Program-made: the position numbers and the translations under genes
In this document: positions 53,219 through 63,897 of the stretch, one piece after another
Position numbering within the stretch: the first letter of the stretch is position 1
Layout: every line of letters begins with the position of its first letter
Notes under the pieces: model-generated
What the model was told of the DNA's origin: nothing
Database searches by the model: none
Seen by the model: only the letters and a program-made list of their open reading frames with translations
NCBI GenBank assembly: GCA_000509225.1
Contig: BAOK01000002.1
Span: forward strand, 914,501 to 978,500
DNA from: Parvibaculaceae bacterium Mf 1.05b.01
Lineage (GTDB): Bacteria > Pseudomonadota > Alphaproteobacteria > Parvibaculales > Parvibaculaceae
DNA length: 64,000 nt
Reading direction: 5' to 3'

Positions 53219-54561
53219 AGATTGGGGCTCTGAAATTTGGGGCTCAAAAATCAAAATTCATTGCGGGCCTTCTCGCGATAGCCATTTCCGGCTGCTCTGC
53301 CGAGCCGTGTGATCCCTCTATCCCGGCCGATCCTGCGCTCAGTGCCTTCTATGACCGGCTCTATGCGCTTGAAAGTGGGGCTGGAGTTGAAAAGTTGCGG
53401 ATCCTGCATCTCGGTGACAGCCATATTGCCGGTGACCGGTTTTCAGGATCTTTGCAAAGTCGATTTGCAGTGCGCTTTGGGGATGCAGGGCGTGGCCAGC
53501 TGCCGGCTGGGTCGCCCTTTCCCTACTACCGGCGTCAGGGCATCAGTGTTGAGATGACCGGGGGCTGGACGATCTTCTCAAGCCTTTCCGGGGCGGCGGT
53601 TGGGCCCTTTGGTCTCAGTGGATACAGGGCAGAGGCGGCTTCCGACAATGAGTGGATGAGTTTTTCCGTCGACCAGGGCGTGCCACTGCAAGACGTCACT
53701 CTCAACCTGCTTCAGCAGCCTGGGGGCGGATCGCTCTCTCTGCTGGTGGATGGCGAGGAGAGGGTGAGCTTCCAAACCAATGGTGCCTTCTCGCGCCTGA
53801 TGCAGGTGTCAGCTGATGTGAGCCTTGCTCGCCGCGTTGTTCTTCGGCCCGTTGGAGACGGGCCAGTGGCTGTTCTCGGCTGGGGTGGTGAGGGGGATGG
53901 TCCTGGCGTGGTGTATGAAGCCCATGGCGTCCCTGGCGCAACGGCCAGGGTGATGGATGCCTGGGATGAGCGCATTGTGGGGCCAGAGCTTGATGAGATG
54001 CAGCCAGACCTCATTCTTCTGGGCTACGGCACCAATGAAGGCTTTGATGATGCGTTAAATACTGACCTTTACAGAGTCCGCCTGCAGAACCAGGTTCGGC
54101 AGCTCAAAACACGGGTGCCGGGTGCCACCATCTTGATGCTGGGGGCTTTTGACGGTGCGCGCTTGCCCGCCTGGGCGGAATTGCGGCCCTCGCAGCAGGC
54201 AGCTTCTCGGGCGGCTTTGCCTTGCGAACCGCTCGCGCTCAATGAACGTGCGACCTATGCCGATCTGAACGAAACCCGGGACCCAGTGCTGGGGCGCTGG
54301 CACGCGCCACCAAACCTCCGCGCGGTCAGAGCGGTGCACCGTGATGTTGCCCGGTCGGAAGGCTTTGCCTACTGGGACGGCGCTGCGGCTATGGGCGGCG
54401 CGTGTGCCATTCACGGCTATGTCTTTCAGGAGCCGCCGCTGGCTTACGGGGACCATGTCCACCTCACCCCAGCCGGTGCGGACCATCTGGCGGCCAATTT
54501 GTGGGACAGATTGATCACGCCCTATGAGGCGCTTGTCTGTCGTCGTCGCCTGGCAGGATAG
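53203..54561 (+). CDS. SGNH/GDSL hydrolase-like lipoprotein
   Basis: 452 residues from a TTG at 53203, overlapping the previous gene by 16 bases; no better start is visible. The hydrophobic stretch FIAGLLAIAISGCSAE contains a lipobox (ISGC), pointing to a lipid-anchored periplasmic protein, though the leader is unusually long for one (about 29 residues before the Cys). SGNH motifs: ILHLGDSHIAGDRF, LILLGYGTNEGFD, DHVHLTPAGADHL. A middle region of about 150 residues is inserted as a beta-rich domain, as in larger acetyl-transfer SGNH proteins. Co-transcribed with the first SGNH gene and likely with the MBOAT gene. Confidence 0.87.
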   Translation: MAQTLKIGALKFGAQKSKFIAGLLAIAISGCSAEPCDPSIPADPALSAFYDRLYALESGAGVEKLRILHLGDSHIAGDRFSGSLQSRFAVRFGDAGRGQLPAGSPFPYYRRQGISVEMTGGWTIFSSLSGAAVGPFGLSGYRAEAASDNEWMSFSVDQGVPLQDVTLNLLQQPGGGSLSLLVDGEERVSFQTNGAFSRLMQVSADVSLARRVVLRPVGDGPVAVLGWGGEGDGPGVVYEAHGVPGATARVMDAWDERIVGPELDEMQPDLILLGYGTNEGFDDALNTDLYRVRLQNQVRQLKTRVPGATILMLGAFDGARLPAWAELRPSQQAASRAALPCEPLALNERATYADLNETRDPVLGRWHAPPNLRAVRAVHRDVARSEGFAYWDGAAAMGGACAIHGYVFQEPPLAYGDHVHLTPAGADHLAANLWDRLITPYEALVCRRRLAG

Positions 54562-54754
54562 CTGGGTTTTCGGCTCGTCCTGTTAAGGTAAATATCACCC
54601 TAACGTTGTGAATCTGCGGCGTTCGCGGGACACTCCACTGTCATGCTGAAGCGATAATTAACCTTCAGCGGCGTGGGGCAATAAGTTTAGGGGCCTTGAG
54701 CGTTTCCAGATAAGTGGGAACGCTTATTCGTCAGGAAACGCAATAAAGGAGGGA

Positions 54755-54796
54755 CTAGAGCGGTTCATTCGATTCCAGTTAGTGGAATCGCTCTAG
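54755..54796. repeat. Extragenic palindrome, AGAGCG type
   Basis: CTAGAGC (54755-54761) pairs with GCTCTAG (54790-54796), and GATTCCA pairs with TGGAATC inside, leaving an unpaired stretch in the left arm. It shares AGAGCG/CGCTCT arms with the element at 37856 and lies just before the MBOAT start. Confidence 0.8.
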
Positions 54797-54804
54797 GCGG
54801 CGGA

Positions 54805-56256
54805 ATGCTTTTTCCGACTTTCGAATTCGGTATTTTCTTTCTGATTGTGTTCGTTGTCAGCTGGGAGCTGCGACGGACTGCTGACCTGCGCAAACTATTC
54901 CTCCTCGCCGCCTCCTATACTTTCTATGGCTGGTGGGATTGGCGCTTTGTTGGTCTCCTGGTTGTTTCGTCGCTCGCGAACTATCTCTTCGGACGCGCCT
55001 TAGGTGCCTTGGAGCGGGATGGACTTCGGCGCACCATTGTTGGCCTGGCGGTTATTGCCAATCTGAGCGTTCTCGGTTTTTTCAAATATTACGGCTTCTT
55101 TCTGGAAAGCCTGGACGACATTCTCATCACGTTGGGGCTGCAACGCGATCTTCCGTTCCTCCAGGTTATTCTGCCTGTGGGTGTGTCTTTCTTCACGTTC
55201 CAGGGCATCTCCTACATTGTTGACGTGTACCGGCGTGATGTCGCTGCCCAGCGATCGGTGGTGGATGTCTGCCTCTACATCTCCTTCTTCCCGCAACTGG
55301 TGGCGGGTCCGATTGTGCGGGCTGCGCATTTTCTGCCACAGCTTGAAGAGAAGCCAACGCTGACGCCTGCCATGGTGGGGCTCGGTATCACGCTTATTCT
55401 TTCTGGCCTGATCAAGAAGATGGTGATTGCCAATTACCTCGCGACAGAGCTCGTTGATCCGGTCTTTTTTGACCCCAGCGTGTTGGGCGCTTTGGATCTG
55501 CTGATCGGCGTCTATGGATATGCGGTCCAGATCTATTGTGATTTCTCAGGGTATAGCGATATCGCCATTGGTGTGGCGGCGCTGCTTGGCTACAAGTTCA
55601 ACGCGAACTTCAACCAGCCCTATCGCTCCGCTTCACTGCAGGAATTCTGGCGGCGCTGGCACATTTCGCTCTCGAGCTGGCTTCGTGACTATCTCTACAT
55701 TCCTTTGGGCGGCAGCCGTAAGGGTGAGTGGGGTACGTACCGCAACCTGTTCCTCACCATGTTCCTCGGCGGGTTGTGGCATGGCGCTGCCTGGACCTTT
55801 GTGTTCTGGGGAACCTTTCATGGTGCGATGCTGGGGATTGAGCGCTATGTGCGCAAGCGTTTCGCCTCGCTTGCGCCGCCAGTCGACGGGGAACCTCAGG
55901 CAGTTTCGCGGATCCCTGATGCAGCAAGCTGGGTTGTCGGCGTCATCTTCACGTTTCACATGGTCTGCTTCGCCTGGATTTTCTTCCGCGCGGAGAGTTT
56001 TGGTCTCGCCTTTGATTATCTTGTGGGCTTTGGCGATTGGAGCACGCCTGTTCAGCACGCAACACCGTTCCTCGCTATGTTGATTGCGGGCGCACTGGCT
56101 TTCCACTTCACGCCGCCCTCTCTTGGCCGCTGGATCGGGCAGGGGATGAAATGGCTTCCCTCACCGGCACTTGGTCCGGCTTTTGGAGCGGCAATATTTT
56201 TCATCTGGGCGGTAGCGCCCGAGGGCGTTGCGCCCTTCATCTATTTCCAGTTTTAG
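54805..56256 (+). CDS. MBOAT family O-acyltransferase (AlgI/DltB-like)
   Basis: Polytopic membrane acyltransferase of 483 residues with about 11 hydrophobic segments. Diagnostic motifs: QEFWRRWHISLSSWLRDYLYIPLGGSR (residues about 277-303) and the catalytic-His segment GGLWHGAAWTFVFWGTFHG. LVAGPIVRAAHFLPQ and IYCDFSGYSDIAIGVA are also typical of the AlgI branch. It would carry an acyl group (usually acetyl) across the membrane to the SGNH partners, which pass it to a periplasmic polymer. It is probably in one operon with the two SGNH genes, although 243 bases containing a palindrome separate them. Confidence 0.93.
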   Translation: MLFPTFEFGIFFLIVFVVSWELRRTADLRKLFLLAASYTFYGWWDWRFVGLLVVSSLANYLFGRALGALERDGLRRTIVGLAVIANLSVLGFFKYYGFFLESLDDILITLGLQRDLPFLQVILPVGVSFFTFQGISYIVDVYRRDVAAQRSVVDVCLYISFFPQLVAGPIVRAAHFLPQLEEKPTLTPAMVGLGITLILSGLIKKMVIANYLATELVDPVFFDPSVLGALDLLIGVYGYAVQIYCDFSGYSDIAIGVAALLGYKFNANFNQPYRSASLQEFWRRWHISLSSWLRDYLYIPLGGSRKGEWGTYRNLFLTMFLGGLWHGAAWTFVFWGTFHGAMLGIERYVRKRFASLAPPVDGEPQAVSRIPDAASWVVGVIFTFHMVCFAWIFFRAESFGLAFDYLVGFGDWSTPVQHATPFLAMLIAGALAFHFTPPSLGRWIGQGMKWLPSPALGPAFGAAIFFIWAVAPEGVAPFIYFQF

Positions 56257-56266
56257 GAGGTGAGAC

Positions 56267-56740
56267 ATGAATGCAATCACTCCTATTGAGATGGAAGGTG
56301 TCGTCGAGCGGTTCGAAGATATGGGGGCGCTTGAAGAGGGCTGGGCGGCGCTCTCGAAAGCTGACATTCGCGATGAAGATACAACCCGCAAAAGTGTTGC
56401 CCGGGTGCGGCGAGCGTTCGTCATCACCGTTCTGGTGCTGTTGCTCTTGAATAGCGCTGGCTTGGTACAATTGGTTCAGGGGCTCTCTATCGGGCCTGTG
56501 CAGGACACTATCATTGTGATGTCTGAGACGTGGCACGGAGAGATGGAACGGCACGGCGTTGCTGATGTGCTCGCTGGTATCCGTGCGCAGGTGACCGAGT
56601 TTGTTCAGCAGCCCTGGGATGATGTTCTGGTTGCTGAGCCTGACCTGCGCCTTGGTGAGATTGAGGCGGTGGCTGACGGAAATGAAAAAGACCGCACCGG
56701 CCTATTGCGCGGCGCGGTCTTGGAAAGTTCCGGTTCCTGA
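56267..56740 (+). CDS. Small single-span membrane protein after the MBOAT gene
   Basis: 157 residues; I recognise no family. The N-terminal 45 residues are acidic (ERFEDMGALEEGWAALSKADI), then one transmembrane helix (FVITVLVLLLLNSAGLVQLVQGL), then a C-terminal domain of about 85 residues (DTIIVMSETWHGEMERHGVADVL). GGAGGTGAGAC precedes the ATG, ten bases after the MBOAT stop, so it belongs to that operon and probably assists the O-acylation complex. The terminator hairpin (AAGACCGC...GCGGTCTT) lies within the last 20 codons, so its true C-terminus could be slightly shorter. Confidence 0.72.
   Translation: MNAITPIEMEGVVERFEDMGALEEGWAALSKADIRDEDTTRKSVARVRRAFVITVLVLLLLNSAGLVQLVQGLSIGPVQDTIIVMSETWHGEMERHGVADVLAGIRAQVTEFVQQPWDDVLVAEPDLRLGEIEAVADGNEKDRTGLLRGAVLESSGS
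56688..56721 (+). terminator. Hairpin at the end of the O-acylation operon
   Basis: AAGACCGC (56688-56695) pairs with GCGGTCTT (56714-56721) around a GC-rich loop. It overlaps the last codons of the preceding gene. A second, smaller hairpin (TCCCGG/CCGGGA, 56762-56781) follows before the convergent gltD end. Confidence 0.6.
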
Positions 56741-56802
56741 ACTCGCTCCTGTTCATCGCATTCCCGGACGGTGAACCGGGACCAGTTCACCTGGAAATGC
56801 TT

Positions 56803-58221
56803 TTACCTTGGCAGGTCACTTGAGCCTGTCAGGAAGACATCTACTTCTCTTGCTGCTTGGCGTCCTTCGCGGATTGCCCAGACAACCAGAGACTGGCCGC
56901 GCCGCATGTCGCCACAGGCGAACACTTTTTCATTGCTCGACTGATAGGTGCTGGTGTCGGCGGCAACATTGCCACGCCCATCCAGTTCAAGGGAAAGCTC
57001 TGAGAGCAGACCTTCATGGATGGGGTGAACAAAGCCCATAGCCAGCAGCACCAGGTCAGCCTTCAATTCAAACTCAGTACCGGCAATAGGCTGCATCTTC
57101 TCATCAACACGGATGCAGTGGAGCTTCTCTACATTGCCGTCCGGGCCGGTGAATTTCTGGGTCATGACTGCAAATTCCCGCTCAGCGCCTTCCTCGTGGC
57201 TTGTCGAGGTGCGCAGCTTCAGCGGCCAATCAGGCCAGGTCATGAGCTTGTCTTCTTTTTCCGGCGGCATGGGCATGATTTCCAGCTGAGTCACTGAAAG
57301 TGCTCCATGACGGACAGATGTGCCAATGCAGTCAGAGCCAGTGTCGCCACCGCCGATCACAATCACATGTTTGCCACTGGCCATGATCGGTTCGACAGTA
57401 CCGAGTGCTTCACCACCTACACGGCGGTTCTGCTGCGGCAGGAAGTCCATTGCGAAATGAACGCCTGCGAGATCACGCCCTTCAATGGGGAGGTCCCGCG
57501 GGTGCTCAGCGCCACCGGAGACGACAACCGCTTCATATTCGTCCATCAGGTCTTTGGCAGCGACGTCGACCCCTACATTCGAATTGTAGTGGAAGGTCAC
57601 GCCTTCGCCTTCCATCTGCTCAACACGCTTGTCGATATGGTGCTTTTCCATTTTGAAGTCTGGAATGCCGTACCGCAGCAGGCCACCGGCCTTTGCGTGC
57701 TTCTCATAGAGATGCACGTCGTACCCTGTCCGTGCCAATTGCTGGGCACACGCCATGCCTGCAGGGCCGGCCCCGATAACAGCTACCTTCTTGCCGAGCT
57801 TGTGTTCTGCAATCTGAGGTGTGATCCAGCCTTCTTCCCAGCCCCGATCCACGATGGCGCATTCGATCGTTTTAATCGTTACGGGTTCGTCGATCAGGTT
57901 CAGGGTGCAGGAAGCCTCGCAGGGTGCTGGGCAGATCCGACCTGTGAATTCGGGAAAATTATTGGTTGAGTGCAGGTTCTTCAGCGCGGCGTGCCATTCG
58001 TCGCGATAGACCAAGTCATTCCAATCAGGGATCTGATTGTTGACCGGGCAGCCATTGTGACAAAACGGGATGCCGCAATCCATGCAGCGTGCCGCCTGCT
58101 CCTTTGTGCCTTCCTGGCCCAAAGGAATGACAAACTCTTTGAATTCGCGAACGCGGTCGGCGGCTGGACGGGTTGTCCGGTCGCGACGGTCAATTTCAAG
58201 GAAGCCAGTAACTTTACCCAT
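56803..58221 (-). CDS. gltD: Glutamate synthase (NADPH) small subunit
   Basis: 472 residues. Supplies electrons from NADPH to the large subunit for making glutamate from glutamine and 2-oxoglutarate. The N-terminal Fe-S cysteines are in [17 protein letters not shown] and [11 protein letters not shown]; the FAD and NADPH Rossmann motifs are [17 protein letters not shown] and [13 protein letters not shown]. It starts three bases after the large-subunit stop codon, with AGGAG inside the end of that gene, so the two are translated together. Equimolar subunits are expected for the alpha-beta complex. Confidence 0.97.
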   Translation of the reverse strand: MGKVTGFLEIDRRDRTTRPAADRVREFKEFVIPLGQEGTKEQAARCMDCGIPFCHNGCPVNNQIPDWNDLVYRDEWHAALKNLHSTNNFPEFTGRICPAPCEASCTLNLIDEPVTIKTIECAIVDRGWEEGWITPQIAEHKLGKKVAVIGAGPAGMACAQQLARTGYDVHLYEKHAKAGGLLRYGIPDFKMEKHHIDKRVEQMEGEGVTFHYNSNVGVDVAAKDLMDEYEAVVVSGGAEHPRDLPIEGRDLAGVHFAMDFLPQQNRRVGGEALGTVEPIMASGKHVIVIGGGDTGSDCIGTSVRHGALSVTQLEIMPMPPEKEDKLMTWPDWPLKLRTSTSHEEGAEREFAVMTQKFTGPDGNVEKLHCIRVDEKMQPIAGTEFELKADLVLLAMGFVHPIHEGLLSELSLELDGRGNVAADTSTYQSSNEKVFACGDMRRGQSLVVWAIREGRQAAREVDVFLTGSSDLPR

Positions 58222-58223
58222 GT

Positions 58224-61200
58224 TTATTCTCCTGCCACTGCGAGCTGAGGCTGTTCGGCCCGCTGTGCTGCCAGTTCCTGAAGGGCGCGGCGATACTCAA
58301 CCGGCATGACCTTCCTGAATTTCGGCAGATAGTCTTCCCAATTTTCCAGGATCGTCTGCGCACGGGTCGAATTCGTGTAGTGCGCATGATTTTCGATCAG
58401 CTGGCGTAGACGTTCCCCATCGAACCGGGTCATGTCTGACATGACATCGACGCGGCCATGGGTTTCCAGATCGCCCCCTTGGTGGTGCCGGTCCTGATTG
58501 ACCTCTTCTTCCGCGAGAACTGGCTCAAGGTCGACCATGGCCATGTTGCAGCGGCGCTCAAACTGACCATCCTCGTCCAGGACGTAAGCGATGCCGCCGG
58601 ACATGCCCGCTGCAAAGTTACGACCAGTTTCGCCGAGGACAACAACAACGCCGCCTGTCATATATTCACAGCAGTGATCGCCGGCGCCTTCGACAACGGC
58701 AATGGCGCCAGAGTTTCTGACCGCGAAGCGTTCGCCTGCCACACCGCGGAAATAGCATTCGCCTTCGACGGCACCGTAAAGAACGGTGTTGCCGACAATG
58801 ATGCTTTCTTCCGGCACGATTTTTTGTGCTTCTTTCGGTGGGTAGACTATCAACCGGCCACCGGAAAGGCCCTTGCCAACATAGTCGTTGCCGTCGCCTT
58901 CCAGCTCCATGGTTACCCCACGGGTGACCCAGGCGCCGAAGCTTTGACCGGCTGTGCCTTTGAGTTTGATGTGGACCAGGTCATCGACCAGACCCTTGTG
59001 CCCATGAAGCTTGGCGATCTCGCCACCGAGCATGGCACCGGCTGTCCGGTCTGTATTTTTGATAGGCAGATCAATTGAAACCGCCTTGCCGTCGTTGATG
59101 GCGGGCTGGGAAAGCTCGATCAGTTTCCGGTCCAGGATCTCGTCGATATTGTGATCCTGGGTCTTCGTCTGATAGATGCCAACGCCTTCTGCAGCGACGG
59201 GTTTCTCAAAGAGACGAGAGAAGTCGAGACCCTTCGCTTTCCAGTGGTCCACGATGCGGCGCTTATCGAGCATCTGCATCTGACCGATCATCTCGTTGAA
59301 GGTGCGGTAGCCGAGTTCCGCCATCATTTCGCGGACTTCCTCTGCGACGAAGAAGAAATAGTTGATGACATGTTCTGGTGCGCCCACAAACCGCTTCCGC
59401 AGAACCGGGTCCTGGGTTGCGATGCCGACAGGGCAGGTGTTGAGGTGGCACTTACGCATCATCAAACAGCCAGCTGCGATCAGTGGTGCTGTCGAGAAAC
59501 CGAATTCATCGGCACCGAGCAGTGCGCCTACAACCACATCACGGCCTGTGCGCAATCCGCCATCTGCCTGAACCGTGATCCGGTCCCGCAAGTGGTTCAA
59601 TACGAGAGTCTGATGGGTTTCAGCAAGGCCAATTTCCCATGGGCTGCCAGCATGCTTGATGGAGGTAAGCGGGCTTGCACCCGTTCCACCTTCATAGCCA
59701 GAAATCGTGACATGGTCGGCGCGTGCTTTGGAAACACCGGCAGCAACCGTGCCTACGCCTACTTCTGACACCAGCTTGACGCTAATGTCGGCAGCGGGGT
59801 TCACATTCTTCAGATCGAAGATCAACTGTGCCAGGTCTTCAATGGAGTAGATGTCATGATGCGGTGGCGGCGAAATCAACCCAACGCCTTGTGTTGAGTG
59901 GCGCACCTTGGCAATCACCGCGTCGACCTTATGACCAGGAAGCTGTCCACCTTCACCAGGCTTGGCACCCTGAGCCATTTTAATCTGGATCATGTCGGAG
60001 TTGGCGAGGTATTCCGCCGTCACACCGAAACGTCCCGAGGCCACCTGCTTGATCGCAGAGCGCATGCTGTCGCCGTTGGCCATAGGTGTGAAGCGATCTG
60101 TTTCTTCGCCACCCTCACCGGTGTTGGACTTACCGCCAATGCGGTTCATCGCAACGGCGAGCGTCGTGTGCGCTTCCCGGCTGATGGAGCCGAAGGACAT
60201 GGCGCCGGTCGCGAAACGTTTCACGATTTCCTTAGCATCTTCCACTTCGTCAAGTGGGACCGGCTTGCGCCCATCATCTTCAGCCTTTTTAATGTCAAAG
60301 AGGCCGCGAATGGTGAAGAGATGCTCGTTCTGAACGTTCACGGCTTTCGCGAACGATCTGTAGTCTTCCTTGGAGTCGCCACGCACAGCGTGTTGGAGGT
60401 CGCGAATGGAGTCTGGCGTCCAGACATGCTCTTCGCCACGGACTCGGTAGGCATAGTCTCCGCCGACTGCCAGCGCGTCTTCCAGAACAGGCACGTTTCC
60501 GAAAGCATCACGGTGACGGCGCACGGTTTCTTCAGCCACTTCTGCCAAGCCAACGCCTTCGATGGTCGTTGATGTACCTGTGAAGTACTTCTTCACAAAC
60601 TCAGTGCTGAGGCCCACTGCGTCAAAAATCTGCGCGCCACAATAGGACTGATAGGTGGAGATGCCCATTTTGGACATGACCTTAAGGAGGCCCTTGTTCA
60701 CCGCCTTGATATATCGGCTTGTGATTTCTACTGCATCAAGGTCCGCTGATAGGTGATCTTTCGCATCAATGAGCGTTTCAAAAGCCAAGTAGGGGTTCAC
60801 AGCTTCGGCACCAAAGCCTGCGAGGCAGGCAAAGTGATGCACTTCGCGCGCTTCCCCTGTTTCCACAACAAGGCCGACTGCGGTGCGCAGTTCTTTGCGG
60901 ATCAGGTGGTGATGCACAGCGGCTGTCGCGAGAAGCGCTGGAATTGCGATTCGGTCTGCGGAGATCTTGCGATCAGACAGGATGATGATGTTATCGCCTG
61001 CGCGCACTTCCTTCTCTGCTTCTGCGCAGAGTTCTTTCAGTGCGGCTTCCATCCCTTCTGCGCCTTCAGAGGCGGGGTAGGTCATGTCGAGAGTGAAGGC
61101 CCGGAAATTATTGTCCGGAATATCTCCGATGGTACGGATTTTCTCCAGGTCACCATTCGTGAGAATGGGCTGCCGTACTTCGAGGCGCTTCTGATCACCT

Positions 61201-62963
61201 GCGGAATGCAGTTCGAGCAGGTTCGGGCGCGGCCCAATAAGAGAGACGAGCGACATCACCGTTTCTTCCCGAATAGGGTCGATCGGCGGGTTGGTCACCT
61301 GTGCAAACAGTTGCTGGAAATAGTTGTAGAGCGGCTTTGAATGTCCTGAGAGCGCAGCGATGGGCGTATCCGTCCCCATGGAGCCGATGGCTTCCTGACC
61401 GGTTTCCGCCATTGGCGCCATCAGAAGGTTCAGGTCTTCCTGTGTGTAGCCAAAGGCCTGCTGGCAATCGAGCAGTTCCGCATGAACACGTGGCGTAACG
61501 GCGTTCTTTGGGTCGGGAAGGTCTTCGAGGACCAACTGACCTTTATCCAACCATTCCTGGTAAGGATGGGACGCCGCAAGCTCTGTTTTCAGCTCGTCAT
61601 CGCCAATAATCCGACCTTCTTCGAGATCAATCAGCAACATTTTGCCGGGCTGTAGACGCCACTTCTGGGTGACACTGCTTTCTTCAGGCGGAAGCACACC
61701 CATTTCGGATGCCATCATGACATCACCGTCGTCGGTAACGTAATAGCGGGCCGGACGGAGACCATTCCGGTCGAGTGTGGCGCCAATCTGGCGGCCATCT
61801 GTAAACGCCACAGCAGCAGGGCCGTCCCATGGCTCCATCAGTGCAGCGTGATACTCGTAGAATGCGCGGCGGTCTTTGCCCATGAGTGGGTTGCCGGCCC
61901 AGGCTTCTGGGATCAGCATCATCATCGCATGGGACAGGGAGTATCCGCCTGCCACGAGAAGCTCGAGAGCATTGTCAAAGGCTGCCGTATCGGACTGACC
62001 TTCTGGGATCACCGGGTACAGTTTTTTCAGATCATCGCCCAGAATGTCGGATGCCATTGAGCCTTGCCGCGCGAACATCCAGTTTTCGTTGCCGCGCTTG
62101 GTGTTGATCTCACCGTTGTGACAGATCAGGCGGAACGGGTGTGCCAAGCTCCATGTCGGGAATGTGTTCGTCGAGAAGCGCTGATGAACAAGAGCTAGGG
62201 CCGAGACCATCTCTTTGTCTTGCAGGTCTTTGTAATATTCTCCGACCTGGGCTGCGAGCAGCATGCCTTTGTAGTTCACCGTCCGCGACGAAAATGACGG
62301 TACGTAGAAGAAGCTTGTGGCTTCCTCGTCACCCATTGCGCCCACGCCGAGTTCGACGCGTTTGCGAATAACATAGAGTTTCCGTTCGAATGCATCCTGG
62401 TCAGCTGTGTCTGCGCCCCGGGCAACAAAAACCTGACGGTGGAACGGCTCAGTTGGCAACACGGAATAGCCGAGGTCTGAATTGTCCACTGGCACATCGC
62501 GCCAGCCAAGAAGTGTCTGACCTTCCGCAGCGATCATGTCTTCTATAAGGGCTTCGATTTTTGCGCGACCGGCAGCATCCTTGGGCAGGAAGAAGAAGCC
62601 GACGCCATAAGCGCCTTCTTCAGGAAGTTCAATCTGCTCAGCTTTCGCGGCTTTGCGCATGAATGCGTCGGGCATCTGGATGAGAATGCCAGCGCCGTCG
62701 CCGGCCTTCGGGTCTGCACCTACGGCACCGCGATGCTCCAGGTTCTCAAGAATCTTGAGACCATTGGCAATCATGTCGTGGCTTTTGCGATTGTGGATGT
62801 TTGCCACAAAGCCGATGCCGCATGCATCATGCTCGTTTGCGGGGTCATATAGACCTTGCGCAGCCGGAAGGCCTGCAGGGCGTACGGTTTTGACCCGTTC
62901 GTCCTTCAGTGCTTCTGGAGCTGAACCTGTGCTTGTCTGGTTCTTTTTCATACGCTTTGTCAT
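58224..62963 (-). CDS. gltB: Glutamate synthase (NADPH) large subunit
   Basis: 1579 residues, within the usual range. It has an N-terminal class II glutamine amidotransferase domain, with the nucleophile Cys in [17 protein letters not shown] reached after removing about 45 propeptide residues; the propeptide is longer than usual. Next come the FMN-binding synthase barrel with [15 protein letters not shown] and [19 protein letters not shown], the 3Fe-4S motif [13 protein letters not shown], and the C-terminal GXGXG domain. The start is either 62963 or the ATG four codons later; neither has a strong ribosome site. Confidence 0.97.
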   Translation of the reverse strand: MTKRMKKNQTSTGSAPEALKDERVKTVRPAGLPAAQGLYDPANEHDACGIGFVANIHNRKSHDMIANGLKILENLEHRGAVGADPKAGDGAGILIQMPDAFMRKAAKAEQIELPEEGAYGVGFFFLPKDAAGRAKIEALIEDMIAAEGQTLLGWRDVPVDNSDLGYSVLPTEPFHRQVFVARGADTADQDAFERKLYVIRKRVELGVGAMGDEEATSFFYVPSFSSRTVNYKGMLLAAQVGEYYKDLQDKEMVSALALVHQRFSTNTFPTWSLAHPFRLICHNGEINTKRGNENWMFARQGSMASDILGDDLKKLYPVIPEGQSDTAAFDNALELLVAGGYSLSHAMMMLIPEAWAGNPLMGKDRRAFYEYHAALMEPWDGPAAVAFTDGRQIGATLDRNGLRPARYYVTDDGDVMMASEMGVLPPEESSVTQKWRLQPGKMLLIDLEEGRIIGDDELKTELAASHPYQEWLDKGQLVLEDLPDPKNAVTPRVHAELLDCQQAFGYTQEDLNLLMAPMAETGQEAIGSMGTDTPIAALSGHSKPLYNYFQQLFAQVTNPPIDPIREETVMSLVSLIGPRPNLLELHSAGDQKRLEVRQPILTNGDLEKIRTIGDIPDNNFRAFTLDMTYPASEGAEGMEAALKELCAEAEKEVRAGDNIIILSDRKISADRIAIPALLATAAVHHHLIRKELRTAVGLVVETGEAREVHHFACLAGFGAEAVNPYLAFETLIDAKDHLSADLDAVEITSRYIKAVNKGLLKVMSKMGISTYQSYCGAQIFDAVGLSTEFVKKYFTGTSTTIEGVGLAEVAEETVRRHRDAFGNVPVLEDALAVGGDYAYRVRGEEHVWTPDSIRDLQHAVRGDSKEDYRSFAKAVNVQNEHLFTIRGLFDIKKAEDDGRKPVPLDEVEDAKEIVKRFATGAMSFGSISREAHTTLAVAMNRIGGKSNTGEGGEETDRFTPMANGDSMRSAIKQVASGRFGVTAEYLANSDMIQIKMAQGAKPGEGGQLPGHKVDAVIAKVRHSTQGVGLISPPPHHDIYSIEDLAQLIFDLKNVNPAADISVKLVSEVGVGTVAAGVSKARADHVTISGYEGGTGASPLTSIKHAGSPWEIGLAETHQTLVLNHLRDRITVQADGGLRTGRDVVVGALLGADEFGFSTAPLIAAGCLMMRKCHLNTCPVGIATQDPVLRKRFVGAPEHVINYFFFVAEEVREMMAELGYRTFNEMIGQMQMLDKRRIVDHWKAKGLDFSRLFEKPVAAEGVGIYQTKTQDHNIDEILDRKLIELSQPAINDGKAVSIDLPIKNTDRTAGAMLGGEIAKLHGHKGLVDDLVHIKLKGTAGQSFGAWVTRGVTMELEGDGNDYVGKGLSGGRLIVYPPKEAQKIVPEESIIVGNTVLYGAVEGECYFRGVAGERFAVRNSGAIAVVEGAGDHCCEYMTGGVVVVLGETGRNFAAGMSGGIAYVLDEDGQFERRCNMAMVDLEPVLAEEEVNQDRHHQGGDLETHGRVDVMSDMTRFDGERLRQLIENHAHYTNSTRAQTILENWEDYLPKFRKVMPVEYRRALQELAAQRAEQPQLAVAGE

Positions 62964-63522
62964 CCCAACCTAAATTCGTCTTCTGATCCTGCTTGCTGGG
63001 CCACAAGGGTGACCCGGCGCGCATTTTCACGATCTACCGTCGAGCTTCTTCGCGCTGACTGCGCTTAGAGGCTCAACCACTTTGCCGTTCTACGGCGTAC
63101 ATCCCGCGAGAAACGCGCGACAGGGGGTTGGATCACAACGCTCTGCCACGTGTCCGGTGCAGTGCCGCCACCTGGCGGGACTTTCTGCTGGACGCCCTAT
63201 ACTTAATTGCGCCTGGGCCAGGCGCTTTCCCTTTGCGCGCCGCCGCTTGACTGAGCGCTAGGAAGCTCTGTCCGCAGGTCCAGAGCGGAGGGGATATTGC
63301 CAGATAAGGGGGGCATGGATCAAGAGAGTAAGTCAGTCTTGTTGACCTATAAAAACTCCATATATTTCAAATGCTTAGGATAATCACTCGTGTTAAATCC
63401 CAAATAGTCGCAGATGCCGCGTGATCACCTGCCCTCAAATGGCTGTGATATCGGTCTTTTTGACTCCCAAAAGCGAATCCTCGGCGCGAATGTTCAAATC
63501 CAAATTAACCATAAGGAGGAAT
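62964..63522. other. Long gap between divergent gltB and a small secreted protein
   Basis: 559 bases with no convincing gene. The left part is GC-rich and holds a hairpin with arms GCGCCTGG and CCAGGCGC at 63209-63225. The right part (63300-63500) is AT-rich and probably carries the promoter of the plus-strand gene at 63523. A structured RNA or long 5' leader of gltB is possible; I recognise none. Confidence 0.5.
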
Positions 63523-63897
63523 ATGATGGACCGATCAAGAACGCTTTTGGCTCTCGGTGCAGCAGCCTCATGTGCCTTTGGATCGGCGGCATTCGCGGGA
63601 ACCATTCTGGAAGCAGCGGTAGGGAATACCGTCTCGATTTCGGAGGCTGGTGTGGAGACGCGATATTACTTCAACGAAAACGGCTCGGTCGCACAGGCGA
63701 ATTCAAATGGTGAGTCCGATATTGGCACCTGGGAGGCCAAAGACGGAACACTGTGCATGGATTGGGTTTCTGCTGAGGAGCCCGCTTGTATTCCGCTAAG
63801 TGATGATCAGGCGTCCGTCGGAGACACCGTCACAGTCTTAAGCCCGGACGGCACTTCAACTGACCTCACGATTCTTGCTGGAAAAGTGCCTTTCTGA
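63523..63897 (+). CDS. Small secreted protein
   Basis: 124 residues; no family recognised. ATAAGGAGGAAT precedes the ATG, a strong ribosome site, which fixes the start against longer frames upstream. Signal peptide MMDRSRTLLALGAAASCAFGS, with cleavage near AFAGT. The mature part (about 100 residues) looks like a compact beta protein with TRYYFNENGSVAQANSNGES, GTWEAKDGTLCMDWVS and two Cys (LCMDW; PACIPL) that could form a disulfide. It resembles short periplasmic proteins with a lipocalin-like 'colour the response' opening, but I do not assign a role. Nothing coding follows to the end of the window. Confidence 0.8.
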   Translation: MMDRSRTLLALGAAASCAFGSAAFAGTILEAAVGNTVSISEAGVETRYYFNENGSVAQANSNGESDIGTWEAKDGTLCMDWVSAEEPACIPLSDDQASVGDTVTVLSPDGTSTDLTILAGKVPF

